Assembly (NCBI RefSeq): GCF_918698005.1
Contig: NZ_CAKKLJ010000007.1
Coordinates: forward strand, 144,714-208,713
Length of the DNA stretch: 64,000 nt
Source: Microbacterium sp. Bi121
Lineage (GTDB): Bacteria > Actinomycetota > Actinomycetes > Actinomycetales > Microbacteriaceae
Direction of reading: 5' to 3'
Part shown: positions 8,039 through 16,588 of the stretch, piece by piece
Layout of the letters: each line of letters starts with the position of its first letter
Position numbering within the stretch: the stretch's first letter is position 1
Position numbers and translations under genes: made by a program
Notes under the pieces: generated by a model
The model's input: only the letters and a program-made list of their open reading frames with translations
Databases searched by the model: none
What the model was told of the DNA's origin: nothing

Positions 8039-8533
8039 ATGACCCGCATCCGAACCGTCGCCCTCGTCCCTGCCGCTCTGCTGCTTCTCGTCGGCGGATC
8101 GCTCGCGGGGTGCGCACCGGAGCCCTCGCCGACGCCGACCGCGGAGCAGACCACCTCGACACCGACTCCGACGGCGACCACCGGCCGCACGTCCACGCCG
8201 ACACCCATGACGTCCACGCAGCCCTCCGCTCCGCCGGCGGCATTCACCACGGATGAACTGGTGCAGATCTGTATCGACGTGACCACGTCGGCATACGACA
8301 CCGATGTCGTATTCGAGCCCGCCGGGGCGCGCATCGAGAAGCGCACCGTGACGCCCGAATGGCTGGTGCTCGTGCCGGCCAAGACCAACGGCTACGACGC
8401 GGAATCCGTCTGTACGATCGGCGGGTCGCCGTCCGATCCCGACGTCGAGCTGTCATCAGCATCCGTCCAGCCGCTGCCGGAGGAGCAGATCCAGAGGCTC
8501 ATCCGCGGGGAGAACGAGGGCGGAACGGAGTAA
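8039..8533 (+). CDS. Small secreted lipoprotein, hypothetical
   Basis: The 164-aa precursor has a signal peptide ending in the lipobox LAGC (Cys at about residue 22). A Thr/Pro/Ser-rich spacer of about 45 residues follows (PTPTAEQTTSTPTPTATT). A compact C-terminal domain of about 95 residues has two Cys (QICIDV and ESVCTIGG) that may form a disulfide. The spacer suggests that the domain is held away from the membrane through the cell wall. No family is recognised. The gene ends at a perfect palindrome shared with the end of the convergent cydC gene. Confidence 0.75.
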   Translation: MTRIRTVALVPAALLLLVGGSLAGCAPEPSPTPTAEQTTSTPTPTATTGRTSTPTPMTSTQPSAPPAAFTTDELVQICIDVTTSAYDTDVVFEPAGARIEKRTVTPEWLVLVPAKTNGYDAESVCTIGGSPSDPDVELSSASVQPLPEEQIQRLIRGENEGGTE

Positions 8534-8544
8534 CGAACCACCTG

Positions 8545-8560
8545 GCGGACGCGCGTCCGC
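8545..8560. terminator. Palindromic terminator between the convergent lipoprotein and cydC genes
   Basis: GCGGACGCGCGTCCGC is a perfect 16-bp palindrome. It ends directly at the cydC stop codon and lies 12 bp after the lipoprotein stop, so it could serve both directions. Confidence 0.5.
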
Positions 8561-10219
8561 TCAGACCGTGCGCCCCGCCTCGATCCGGACGACGCGGTCG
8601 ACCGTCCCCTCCGGCGGCGCGACGTGCGAGATGAGCAGCACCGACTGCTCTCCCGCGGCACCCAGCAGATCGCGCAGCAGCGCGTCGGACGCCTCGGGGT
8701 CGACGCCGGCCGTCGGCTCGTCGAGCACGAGCACCGGGAAGCCCCGCAGCAGCGCCCTCGCCAGCGCTATGCGCTGCGCCTGACCGCCGGAGACCAGGGC
8801 CCCGCGGTCACCCACTCGGGCGTCGAGCCCGCCGCGTTCGCGCACCCATCCGCCGAGGCCCACGCGTTCGAGCACGGCCATCAACTCGTCGTCGCTCGCC
8901 GTGTCGCGCGCGAACAGCAGGTTCTGCCGGATGTCCTCGTCGAAGAGCTGCGGATGCTGCTCGCACAGCCCGATCGTGCGCCGGAGCGCCGGGCCGCTGA
9001 GGGTCGCAGCATCCGTCCCGCCGATCGTGAACTCCCCTTCGCTTCGGAGGAATCCGACGAGCACCGAAGCGAGTGAGCTCTTGCCTGCGCCGCTGGGGCC
9101 GGAGACGAGCACGCGCTCCCCCGGTGCGACATCCAGCGTGACGTCGCGCAGCGCGGGCGCGCCGCCGGGCCACGTCGCACGCACGTCGCGCAGGTGCAGG
9201 GCCGTGCCGGACGGCGCCTCTTCGGCGCCGTCATCCGGTCGGAGTTCGTCGGGAACAGATGCGGGCAGCACGTCGACGACCCGCTGCGCACTGGCGCGAA
9301 CGCTCCGCCAGGACGCCGCGGCGACCGGCACGGCGCCGAAGACCTCGAACACGACCATCGGCACGAGTACGACCACAGCGAGCCATGGGCCGTCGATCGC
9401 GCCCGTGTCCAGTCCTGGGGATGCCGCCGCCACCGCCCACGCCGACGCGACTCCCGCGAGCACGGAGACGACGCCGGCAGCGATCGCCTGTGAGACCGAG
9501 GCTCGCGTCACGGTGCGGCGGACCGCGGTATCGGCACGCTCGATGCGCTCGCGTGCCGCCGGCTCGGCGCCGTACGCGAGCAGGACGTCGAGGCTGCCGA
9601 AGTAGTCGACGAGGGATGCCGAGAGTTCGGCCCTGTCGTGCGAGACCCGAGCTTCGGCGCGAGCGCCGAACACCCACCCGAGCCCGATCGCCAAAGCGGC
9701 GGCGACGATCAGGCAGATGGCAAGGGAGAGAGCGGCCGGCGGCGAGATGATGCCGACGAACACGATGGCTCCCACCGCGACGACACCCGCGACGGCGAGG
9801 GGCTGAACCACCCGCAGCGGAAGATTCTGCAGATTCTCGACATCATCGACCAGGGCCGACAGCACCGCTCCGCGGTCGGTGCGGCCGAGGCCTGCCGGCG
9901 AGAGCGGGATGAGCCGGCGCACCATGTCGGAGCGGGTCGTCGCGAGCTGGCGCAGCGCGGCGTCGTGCCCGGACAGGCGCTCGAGATAGCGGAACACCGC
10001 CCGTGACACAGCGAAGAACCGGACGCCGACCACCGCGACCGACAGCGGAACGAGCGAGTCGACGATCGAGGCGCTGACGATCAGCCAGCCGCTGACTGCG
10101 AGCAGTGAGACGGCGGCGGTCGCCGAGAACACACCCCAGATGAGCCCGGGGAGGAACCGCCGCAGCGGCGGCTGCGCGAGGCGCAGGATGTCTCGGACGC
10201 GGGTGGACTGGACGTTCAC
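8561..10219 (-). CDS. cydC: Heterodimeric ABC exporter subunit CydC (cytochrome bd assembly)
   Basis: Together with CydD this subunit forms the membrane ABC exporter for cysteine/glutathione-type thiols and heme handling that is needed to assemble cytochrome bd oxidase. The 552-aa protein has an N-terminal six-helix transmembrane domain (about residues 20-300). The ATPase domain has Walker A GPSGAGKSS, the signature LVSGGQAQRIALARALL, Walker B LVLDEPTAGVD and a switch His (LLISHVA). The GTG at 10219 (VNVQSTRV) is chosen because it lies 4 nt after the cydD stop; the longer frame upstream only overlaps cydD in another phase. It is the last gene of the cyd operon. The usual actinobacterial order A-B-D-C supports the CydC call over CydD. 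Confidence 0.9.
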   Translation of the reverse strand: MNVQSTRVRDILRLAQPPLRRFLPGLIWGVFSATAAVSLLAVSGWLIVSASIVDSLVPLSVAVVGVRFFAVSRAVFRYLERLSGHDAALRQLATTRSDMVRRLIPLSPAGLGRTDRGAVLSALVDDVENLQNLPLRVVQPLAVAGVVAVGAIVFVGIISPPAALSLAICLIVAAALAIGLGWVFGARAEARVSHDRAELSASLVDYFGSLDVLLAYGAEPAARERIERADTAVRRTVTRASVSQAIAAGVVSVLAGVASAWAVAAASPGLDTGAIDGPWLAVVVLVPMVVFEVFGAVPVAAASWRSVRASAQRVVDVLPASVPDELRPDDGAEEAPSGTALHLRDVRATWPGGAPALRDVTLDVAPGERVLVSGPSGAGKSSLASVLVGFLRSEGEFTIGGTDAATLSGPALRRTIGLCEQHPQLFDEDIRQNLLFARDTASDDELMAVLERVGLGGWVRERGGLDARVGDRGALVSGGQAQRIALARALLRGFPVLVLDEPTAGVDPEASDALLRDLLGAAGEQSVLLISHVAPPEGTVDRVVRIEAGRTV

Positions 10220-10223
10220 GCGC

Positions 10224-11870
10224 TCACCCCGTCCCTGAATCTGTCGAAAGAGAGACGATCTCGTCGGCGATCTCGCGTGCCGTGCGACGGTGCGAGACCA
10301 GCAGGATCGTGGCTCCGGCATCCGCCCGCTGACGCAGCGTCGCCCACAGGCGCGCCTCGGTGCCGGCATCCAGCGCGCTCGACGGCTCGTCGAGCACGAG
10401 CACGCGCCGCGGATCTTGGGAATGGCGGTACAGGGCGCGGGCGACGGCGACCCGCTGCGCCTGACCGCCGGAGAGTCCGCTCCCCTGAACGCCGAGCTCA
10501 TGCTCCGGGTCGAGGTCCTCGGCGCACGCGGCATCCAATGCGCGGCGGATGCCGGCGGCGTCTGCCTCGGCGCCGAGTGAGACGTTCGCCGCGATCGTGC
10601 CGCGGATCAGGCCAGGAGCCTGGCCGGCCCAGGCGAGCCAGTCGAGGGTGAGCCGGCCGATATCGGTGTCGCCGAGCGTCGCGGTTCCGTCGAAGGGCGC
10701 GGCGCCGCGGAGTGCGGCGATGACGCTGGACTTTCCGGAGCCGCTCGGACCCTCGATCAGGGTGATGGTGCCGGGCTCGGCCGTGAACGAGACCGGAGGG
10801 AGGTCGCGGACGCGGAGGTTCTCGACGCATAACTCAGGAGAAACTGCCTCGGGCGAGCGACCGTGACCCGAGAAAACAACGTTCTGAGGAAAAACTCCGG
10901 AGTTGTGCGGGGTGGCCCGTGCAGCTGTCGCCTCATCCAGCACGCCGAAAACGTCCTCCGTCGCCGCTACACCTTCTGACGCGGCGTGGAACTGCACTCC
11001 GACCTGACGGATCGGCAAGAACGCCTCGGGCGCCAGCAGCAGCACGAACAGCCCGACCTCGAGCGACATGTCCCCCGCAAGCAGCCGGAACCCCACCGCC
11101 ACCGCGATCAGCGCGACGGCGAGCGACGAGAGCAACTCCATCGCGAAGCCCGACAGGAATGAGAACCGCAGCACCTTCATCGTCTCGCGCCGGTACTGAT
11201 CAGCGGTCGCCTCGATCTGTGTCGCGGCGCGACGCTCGCGCCCGAACAGCCGCAGCGTCGCCAGCCCCTGCACGGTGTCGGCGAAACGTGCGGCCAGATG
11301 CTGCAGCGTCTGCCATTGCTTGCGCTGCACGGTGCGCGTGGCCATGCCGATGAGGATCATGAAGATCGGGATCAGCGGCAGGGTTATGACCGCGGTCAGT
11401 CCGCTCGGCCAGTCCTGCCACCACATGACGATGACGATCACGGGCGTCGCGATCACCGTGAGCACCAACTGGGGCAGGTACTTCGCGAAGTACTGATCGA
11501 GCGCCTCGAGTCCGTGCCCCGCGGTCACCGCGAGGGATGCCTGGTTGCGCGATGCGAGCCATCCGGGGCCGAGCCGCCGGACAGCGAGGATCAGCGCCCG
11601 ACGCAGTTGCGTCCCCGTCGCAGCCGCCGCTCGCATCCCCGCGAAATCGGATGCCGCGATGAGCGCGCCGCGCAGCAGCGCGAGTGCCAGCATCCACACC
11701 AGCGAAAGGACCACAGAGCGCCCCGCGAGCGCGCCGGACACGGCATCCGTCAGGAACCAGGCGAACGCGATCACGACCGCCGTCTGCAGAACACCGATCG
11801 CCGCTGCGAGAACGAAGAATCCTCGCGCGGCGCCGGCGTACTTCAGAAGGCGCGGGTCGACGGGTTTCAC
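10224..11870 (-). CDS. cydD: Heterodimeric ABC exporter subunit CydD (cytochrome bd assembly)
   Basis: The 548-aa partner of CydC has six membrane helices (about residues 15-305; the helix FFVLAAAIGVLQTAVVIAF is near the start). The ATPase domain has Walker A GPSGSGKSS, the signature LSGGQAQRVAVARALY, Walker B VLVLDEPSSALD and a switch His (LLVSHRR). The GTG at 11870 overlaps the cydB stop by 4 nt (GTGA), a sign of translational coupling. The linker between the membrane and ATPase domains is unusually long. It carries about 28 extra residues (around NSGVFPQNVVFSGHG) encoded by an 84-bp palindromic insertion at 10826-10909. Function is probably kept because the insertion is in frame and in a linker. 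Confidence 0.9.
   Translation of the reverse strand: MKPVDPRLLKYAGAARGFFVLAAAIGVLQTAVVIAFAWFLTDAVSGALAGRSVVLSLVWMLALALLRGALIAASDFAGMRAAAATGTQLRRALILAVRRLGPGWLASRNQASLAVTAGHGLEALDQYFAKYLPQLVLTVIATPVIVIVMWWQDWPSGLTAVITLPLIPIFMILIGMATRTVQRKQWQTLQHLAARFADTVQGLATLRLFGRERRAATQIEATADQYRRETMKVLRFSFLSGFAMELLSSLAVALIAVAVGFRLLAGDMSLEVGLFVLLLAPEAFLPIRQVGVQFHAASEGVAATEDVFGVLDEATAARATPHNSGVFPQNVVFSGHGRSPEAVSPELCVENLRVRDLPPVSFTAEPGTITLIEGPSGSGKSSVIAALRGAAPFDGTATLGDTDIGRLTLDWLAWAGQAPGLIRGTIAANVSLGAEADAAGIRRALDAACAEDLDPEHELGVQGSGLSGGQAQRVAVARALYRHSQDPRRVLVLDEPSSALDAGTEARLWATLRQRADAGATILLVSHRRTAREIADEIVSLSTDSGTG
10826..10909. repeat. In-frame palindromic element inserted in cydD
   Basis: The left end CGCATAACTCAGGAG (10826-10840) and right end CTCCGGAGTTGTGCG (10895-10909) are inverted repeats with 13 of 15 positions paired. 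An inner pair CCTCGGG/CCCGAG adds to the fold. The length is exactly 28 codons. It is richer in A and T than the flanking cydD sequence and falls in the interdomain linker. Similar ends flank the galT start region at 39073-39154. Confidence 0.6.
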
Positions 11871-12907
11871 GCGTGGACCGGCGCCCCCTCGATCGAGGCA
11901 CGGGTGACGCGTTTGCGGAAGATCCAGTACGTCCACCCCTGATAGAGCATGACCAGCGGCAGAGCGACCAGCGCCGTCCACGACATGATCGTCAGCGTGT
12001 ACTGCGTGCTCGAGGCGTTCGCGATCGTGAGGCTGAACGCCGGATCGATCGTCGACGGCAGCACGTTCGGGAACAGCGCGGCGAACAGCGTGACCACGGC
12101 GAACAGCGTCGTGGCCGCGCCGAACGTGAACGCCCAGCCCTCGCGACCTCGGAGGTTCGCCCCGATGGACAGCACCAGCGACACCGCGGCGAGCACGGCG
12201 AGCACGAGGACGGCGATCGAGAAGTGCGCGACGACCGTCCAGACGAGGAAGACGGCCGCGACCACGAGGGTCACGACTCCGGCGCGGAAGGCGAGGCGAC
12301 GGGCATCCGACCGCAACTGCCCGTCGGTCTTGAGCGCGATGAACGTGGCGCCGTGCGTGAAGAAGAGGAGCAGCGTCGTGAGTCCGCCGAGCACCCCGTA
12401 GCCGTTGAACAGGTCGAACACGGTGCCGATGAAGACGTGGCGCTCGTCCAGTGCGACGCCCTGGACGATGTTGGCGAAGGCGACACCCCAGAGGAACGCC
12501 GGCGCGGCTGAGCCGATCACGATCATGCGGTCGAAGCCGGCCTTCCACTTCTCCGACTTGCCCTGGTGGCGGTACTCGAACGAGACGCCGCGCATGATGA
12601 GCGTGAGCAGGATGATCAGGAGTGCGAGGTAGAAGCCGCTGAACAGCGAGGCGTACCACTCGGGGAACGACGCGAACAGGCAGGCGCCGGCGACGATGAG
12701 CCATGTCTCGTTGAGGTCCCACACAGGGCCGATCGTGTTGATGATCTGCCGCCGTGTCACATCGTCGCGGTTCTTGCCGACGCCGCCGAGGAACGGCAGC
12801 GACATGCCGACGCCGAAGTCGAAGCCGTCGAGCACGAAGTAGCCGACGAACAGGAAGGCGATGATTCCGAACCACAGGGTTGGGAGATCCAGTGTTGCGA
12901 GATCCAT
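11867..12907 (-). CDS. cydB: Cytochrome bd ubiquinol/menaquinol oxidase subunit II
   Basis: Subunit II of the high-affinity terminal oxidase forms a quasi-symmetric membrane partner of CydA and stabilises its hemes. The product is 346 aa with about nine hydrophobic helices. It begins LATLDLPTLWFGIIAFLF, followed by the conserved GYFVLDGFDFGVGM and TIGPVWDLNETWLI. The ATG at 12907 is selected; it lies 14 nt after the cydA stop with AAAGG just upstream. The 4-nt overlap with cydD places both in one transcript. In low oxygen this enzyme replaces the bcc-aa3 route in actinobacteria, which is family knowledge. Confidence 0.95.
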   Translation of the reverse strand: MDLATLDLPTLWFGIIAFLFVGYFVLDGFDFGVGMSLPFLGGVGKNRDDVTRRQIINTIGPVWDLNETWLIVAGACLFASFPEWYASLFSGFYLALLIILLTLIMRGVSFEYRHQGKSEKWKAGFDRMIVIGSAAPAFLWGVAFANIVQGVALDERHVFIGTVFDLFNGYGVLGGLTTLLLFFTHGATFIALKTDGQLRSDARRLAFRAGVVTLVVAAVFLVWTVVAHFSIAVLVLAVLAAVSLVLSIGANLRGREGWAFTFGAATTLFAVVTLFAALFPNVLPSTIDPAFSLTIANASSTQYTLTIMSWTALVALPLVMLYQGWTYWIFRKRVTRASIEGAPVHA

Positions 12908-12921
12908 GGTGTTCGCCTTTC

Positions 12922-14337
12922 TCAGTACACGACCGACGGCAGCTGGGCCGTCTCGTCTGCGGGCTTCTCGTCGGTGTCGGGCCCCTTCTGCGCGGCCTTC
13001 ACGATCAGCCGGACCTCGACCACGGCGAGGGCGGCGTAGATCACGGTGAACGAGATCAGCGAGATGAGGACCTCGAGCCCCGAGGTGCCGGGCGAGACGC
13101 CGTCGCGGGTCGACATGAGGCCGAACACCAGCCACGGCTGGCGCCCCATCTCGGTGAAGACCCATCCGACGATGTTCGCGAGCAGAGCGAGGGGGAACGA
13201 CCAGATCGCGATCTTCCACATCCACTTCGCCACCGGCCGCTTCGCGCCCTTGCGCGTGACCCACAGACCGACGAGGGCGATGAAAGCGTGCAGCATGCCC
13301 AGCCCGATCATCCAGCGGAACGCCCAGTACGTGATCCACAGCACCGGTGCGAAGTTGTCGATCCCGAGATCTGCGTATGTCGTGGCGTATTCGGCGTTCA
13401 GGTCGTTGATGCCGTGCACGCAGGCGTCGAGCGTGTGCGTCGACAGCAGCGACAGCAGGTAGGGGACGCGGATCGAGAACAGCTCGGACGAGCCGTCCGG
13501 TGTGCCGAGCGTGAACAGGCTGAAGGACGCATCGGCGCCGCAGACGGTGTTGAACGTCGCCTCCGCCGCGGCCATCTTCATCGGCTGCGCGGCGTACATG
13601 GCCAGCCCCAGCTGGTCACCGGTGAGGGCGACGCCGGCGGTGGAGACGAGCATGCCCCACAGGCCGAACTTCAGCGAGACGCGCATGGTGTCGAGGTGCT
13701 GCCCGCGGTAGATGTGCCAGGCGGAGACCGAGATGATGACCCCTGCCGCGAACATGAGCGCGCCGAAGATCGTGTGCGGGAACGCGGCGAGCGCCACAGG
13801 GTTCGTCAGCAGCGCCCAGAAGTCGACGAGCTCGGCGCGGTTCGTGACCGGGTTGTACTCGTAGCCGACCGGGTTCTGCATGAACGCGTTGGCGGCGATG
13901 ATGAAGTACGCCGACAGGATGCTGCCGATCGCGACGAACCAGATGCTCATCAGGTGCAGCTTCTTCGGCAGCTTGTCCCAGCCGAAGATCCACACGCCGA
14001 TGAACGTCGCCTCGAAGAAGAACGCGAACAGACCCTCGAAGGCGAGCGGGGCACCGAAGACGTCGCCGACGAATCGGGAGTAGTCCGACCAGTTCATGCC
14101 GAACTGGAACTCCTGCACGATGCCGGTCACGACGCCCATGGCGAAGTTGATGAGGAAGATCTTGCCGAAGAAGCGCGTCAGGTGCAGGTAGTGGATCTTC
14201 GCCGTGCGCACCCACGCGGTCTGGAAGATCGCCGCCGCGAGCGCCATGCCGATCGTCAGCGGCACGAACAGGTAGTGGTAAACGGTCGTCAGACCGAACT
14301 GCCACCTGGCCAATGCAAGCGGATCCAGCCACTCCAT
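12922..14337 (-). CDS. cydA: Cytochrome bd quinol oxidase subunit I
   Basis: Subunit I carries hemes b558, b595 and d and the quinol site; it reduces O2 to water without pumping protons. The 471-aa protein starts WLDPLALARWQFGLTTVYHY, which contains the heme-ligand His (HYLFVPLTIG). It also shows MGVVTGIVQEFQFGMNW with the conserved Glu and GRQPWLVFGLMSTRDGVSP, the quinol-loop region, which is short as in most Gram-positive forms. Start ATG 14337 has GGGAG upstream. The gene follows the HTH regulator by 27 nt and precedes cydB by 14 nt, so one operon is likely. Confidence 0.96.
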   Translation of the reverse strand: MEWLDPLALARWQFGLTTVYHYLFVPLTIGMALAAAIFQTAWVRTAKIHYLHLTRFFGKIFLINFAMGVVTGIVQEFQFGMNWSDYSRFVGDVFGAPLAFEGLFAFFFEATFIGVWIFGWDKLPKKLHLMSIWFVAIGSILSAYFIIAANAFMQNPVGYEYNPVTNRAELVDFWALLTNPVALAAFPHTIFGALMFAAGVIISVSAWHIYRGQHLDTMRVSLKFGLWGMLVSTAGVALTGDQLGLAMYAAQPMKMAAAEATFNTVCGADASFSLFTLGTPDGSSELFSIRVPYLLSLLSTHTLDACVHGINDLNAEYATTYADLGIDNFAPVLWITYWAFRWMIGLGMLHAFIALVGLWVTRKGAKRPVAKWMWKIAIWSFPLALLANIVGWVFTEMGRQPWLVFGLMSTRDGVSPGTSGLEVLISLISFTVIYAALAVVEVRLIVKAAQKGPDTDEKPADETAQLPSVVY

Positions 14338-14364
14338 CAGATGACTCCCTCTCTCAGACGGCGA

Positions 14365-15018
14365 TCAGGCCGCGGTGTCCCTCAGCTGTACAGTGCTCGT
14401 CAACTGCACGGTGCTCGTCAACTGCACAGTGCACTCCTCAGGCAGCGCGGGGTCGCGCACGAAGCCGGCGGCGAGTGGGCCGCCCGCCTGCGTGAGCACC
14501 CCTTGCATGAGACCGAGATGCACCCGGCACAGCACAGGGCGGTCCTCGGGCCGGGCCGCGGCATGCGGGCACGGCGTGAGGTCGATCGTGAGCTTCCGGT
14601 CGTCGATGACGGGCTCGAATCCGCTTTCTTCGAGGTGCTCGACGAGGGCGTCGAGCTGATAGGTGGCCTGCCGGCCGAGATCGGATGCCGTGGCCGGCAG
14701 CGCACGACGCATGAGGTCGCCGCGGCGAGCCGCGGCCGTCACCTTGTCGCGGGCGACGGGACTGGATGCCTCGGGGGTGCCGGTGGCCGCGCTGTACAGC
14801 GTGCGGGGCCGTCCGCGCGTGGTGCGGTGCTCGGTCTCGACGATGACGTAGCCGCCTTCGACGAGGCGCTGCAGGTGCTCGCGGATCGTGTTCTGATGGA
14901 GACCGGTCGCCTCGCACAGTTCGCCGATCGTGCGGCGGGATCGCGACTGCACCAGGTGCAGGATCTGCACCCGGGAGTAGGTCGAGATCGGGCCGCATGC
15001 GGGCCGGGCGGTAGCCAT
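14365..15018 (-). CDS. Winged-helix regulator with C-terminal Cys motif, probable cyd operon regulator
   Basis: A 217-aa DNA-binding protein. The N-terminal winged helix (residues 15-75) reads RRTIGELCEATGLHQNTIREHLQRL with a basic wing TTRGRPRTLY, as in ArsR/SufR-like repressors. The C-terminal part has DLTPCPHAAARPEDRPVLCRVH split by prolines; its two Cys are 14 apart, followed by His. This resembles the iron-sulfur or metal-binding motif of SufR-type regulators. Position directly before cydA on the same strand suggests it senses redox or oxygen state and controls cydABDC. The extreme C-terminus is made of a repeated hexapeptide STVQLT from an 18-bp tandem repeat. The start at ATG 15018 is likely; an AGGAGG lies somewhat far upstream. 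Confidence 0.75.
   Translation of the reverse strand: MATARPACGPISTYSRVQILHLVQSRSRRTIGELCEATGLHQNTIREHLQRLVEGGYVIVETEHRTTRGRPRTLYSAATGTPEASSPVARDKVTAAARRGDLMRRALPATASDLGRQATYQLDALVEHLEESGFEPVIDDRKLTIDLTPCPHAAARPEDRPVLCRVHLGLMQGVLTQAGGPLAAGFVRDPALPEECTVQLTSTVQLTSTVQLRDTAA
14384..14430 (-). repeat. 18-bp tandem repeat at the 3' end of the cyd regulator gene
   Basis: Two near-identical 18-bp units (14391-14408 and 14409-14426, core TGCTCGTCAACTGCA) differ at one base. Degenerate partial units flank them on both sides. They encode STVQLT repeats in the regulator tail. Confidence 0.7.
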
Positions 15019-15106
15019 ACTTCGATTATTGCTACCTCCTGGTCAGCTGTGGTTTTCGGGGCCGTGAATAATGCCTTTCGGTGATAGGGATGTCGGATCC
15101 CGTCGA

Positions 15107-15112
15107 TAGCCT
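15107..15112 (+). promoter_or_regulatory. -10 box TAGCCT, leaderless start for radA
   Basis: TAGCCT is separated from the radA ATG (15119) by the six bases TGCTAC. Confidence 0.5.
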
Positions 15113-15118
15113 TGCTAC

Positions 15119-16495
15119 ATGGCAACTCGTCGTCCGGCTCCCGCCCCGTTCAAATGCTCCGAATGCGGGTGGACGACGTCGAAGTGGGTCGGCCGCTGCG
15201 GCGAGTGCCAGCAGTGGGGAACCGTCGAGGAGGCATCGACCGTCGTGCCGCGTGTGAGCGCCGTCGCACCAGGCCTCGATCGAGCCGCCCGGCCGATCAC
15301 GCAGGTGACGACCACGGACACGCCGCGCCGATCGAGCGGTGTCGGCGAGTTCGATCGAGTTCTCGGTGGCGGCATCGTGCCCGGCGCAGCGATCCTGCTC
15401 AGCGGCGAGCCCGGCGTCGGCAAGTCGACTCTGCTCCTCGAGGTGGCCGCTCAAGCGGCCCGTGGCGGGCGGCGGGTTCTCTATGCGAGCGCGGAGGAAT
15501 CCCAGGCACAGGTGCGACTGCGGGCTGAGCGCACCGGTGCGCTGCACGACGAACTGTATCTGGCGAGCGAGACAGACCTGGCGACGATCCTCGGGCACAT
15601 CGATGAGGTGAAGCCGCAGCTGGTGATCGTCGACTCGGTGCAGACCGTGTCGTCCTCGCTGTCCGACGGCGCGGCCGGCCAGCCGAGCCAGGTGCGCGAG
15701 GTGGCTGCGACCCTCATCCGCGTGGCGAAGGAACGGCATCTGCCGATCATCATCGTCGGTCACGTGACGAAGGACGGGCAGGTGGCCGGCCCTCGCATCC
15801 TCGAGCACCTCGTCGACGTCGTGTGCCATTTCGAGGGCGATCGACAGACGGCACTGCGGTTCATTCGCGCGCTGAAGAACAGGTTCGGGCCCACGGATGA
15901 GGTCGGATGCTTCGAGATGACCGGCGACGGCATCGCCGAGGTTCCCGACCCGTCGGGGCTGTTCCTCGGCCATGGTTCCACCGAGCCGGGCACGTGCGTG
16001 GCCATCGCGATGGAGGGGCGCAGAGCAATGCCCGTCGAGGTGCAGGCCCTGACCGTCGAGACCTCGGCGCCGAATCCGCGTCGCGTGGTGTCGGGGCTGG
16101 ATTCTGCGCGTGTCGCGATGGTGCTGGCGATCCTCGAGAAGCGGGGACGCATCGCCACGTCCAAGCTCGACGTCTACGTCTCGACGGTGGGCGGGGTGCG
16201 CTTCACCGAGCCGGCCGCAGACCTGGCGATCGCGATCGCCGTGGCCGGTGCCATCACCGGGGTGTCGGTGCCGCGCACCACCGCCGCGGTGGGCGAGCTG
16301 TCGCTCGCGGGCGAGATCCGGCCAGTGACGCAGGCGGCTCAGCGTCGCAGTGAAGCGGCGAGGCTCGGCTACACACGCGTCGTCGACGAACGCTCCGAGA
16401 AGCTGGCGGATGCTCTGGACGCAGTGCGGATGCGCATCCCCCGGTCAGCGCCCGCCGCGCCTCGTCGTCACGAGGATGCCATCCCCCCGTTCTGA
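15119..16495 (+). CDS. radA: DNA repair/recombination protein RadA
   Basis: RadA (Sms) is a RecA-like ATPase that helps extend and process recombination intermediates. The 458-aa product has all hallmarks in order. A C4 zinc finger at residues 14-31 reads CSEC, ten residues, then CGEC. Walker A GEPGVGKST is near residue 100. The RadA-specific LKNRFGPTDE is near residue 250. The C-terminal Lon-like domain contains SARVAMVLAILEKRG. Length is normal for the family (about 455 aa). The upstream gene is divergent (cyd regulator) and the downstream gene converges. In actinobacteria radA is usually monocistronic or near disA; disA is not visible here. Confidence 0.96.
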   Translation: MATRRPAPAPFKCSECGWTTSKWVGRCGECQQWGTVEEASTVVPRVSAVAPGLDRAARPITQVTTTDTPRRSSGVGEFDRVLGGGIVPGAAILLSGEPGVGKSTLLLEVAAQAARGGRRVLYASAEESQAQVRLRAERTGALHDELYLASETDLATILGHIDEVKPQLVIVDSVQTVSSSLSDGAAGQPSQVREVAATLIRVAKERHLPIIIVGHVTKDGQVAGPRILEHLVDVVCHFEGDRQTALRFIRALKNRFGPTDEVGCFEMTGDGIAEVPDPSGLFLGHGSTEPGTCVAIAMEGRRAMPVEVQALTVETSAPNPRRVVSGLDSARVAMVLAILEKRGRIATSKLDVYVSTVGGVRFTEPAADLAIAIAVAGAITGVSVPRTTAAVGELSLAGEIRPVTQAAQRRSEAARLGYTRVVDERSEKLADALDAVRMRIPRSAPAAPRRHEDAIPPF

Positions 16496-16558
16496 GTGCG
16501 CACGGCTTCCCCGCCGCCGGACGTTGAGCGGAGCGGCCGACGGCCGCGCAGATGAAAC

Positions 16559-16587
16559 GGGTTGAGCGAGCGCAGCGAGTCGAACCC
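16559..16587. repeat. Dispersed TTCGAYTCGCT-type word at a convergent gene end, copy 1
   Basis: GGGTT and AACCC bracket a word that, read on the minus strand, is TTCGACTCGCT followed by GCGCTCGCTCAA. A close copy (20 of 23 bases) lies at 29482-29504. It sits between the radA stop and the stop of the SseB-like gene. Confidence 0.55.
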
Positions 16588-16588
16588 G

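Noticed and set aside
10224..12875. An 883-codon minus-strand frame that would fuse CydD to upstream sequence
   Set aside because: The upstream 335 codons are cydB read in another phase; the GTG at 11870 with a 4-nt overlap is the natural CydD start.
12880..15084. A long plus-strand open frame across cydA and cydB
   Set aside because: Low-complexity Arg/Asp/His/Glu composition and complete antisense overlap with clear cyd genes.
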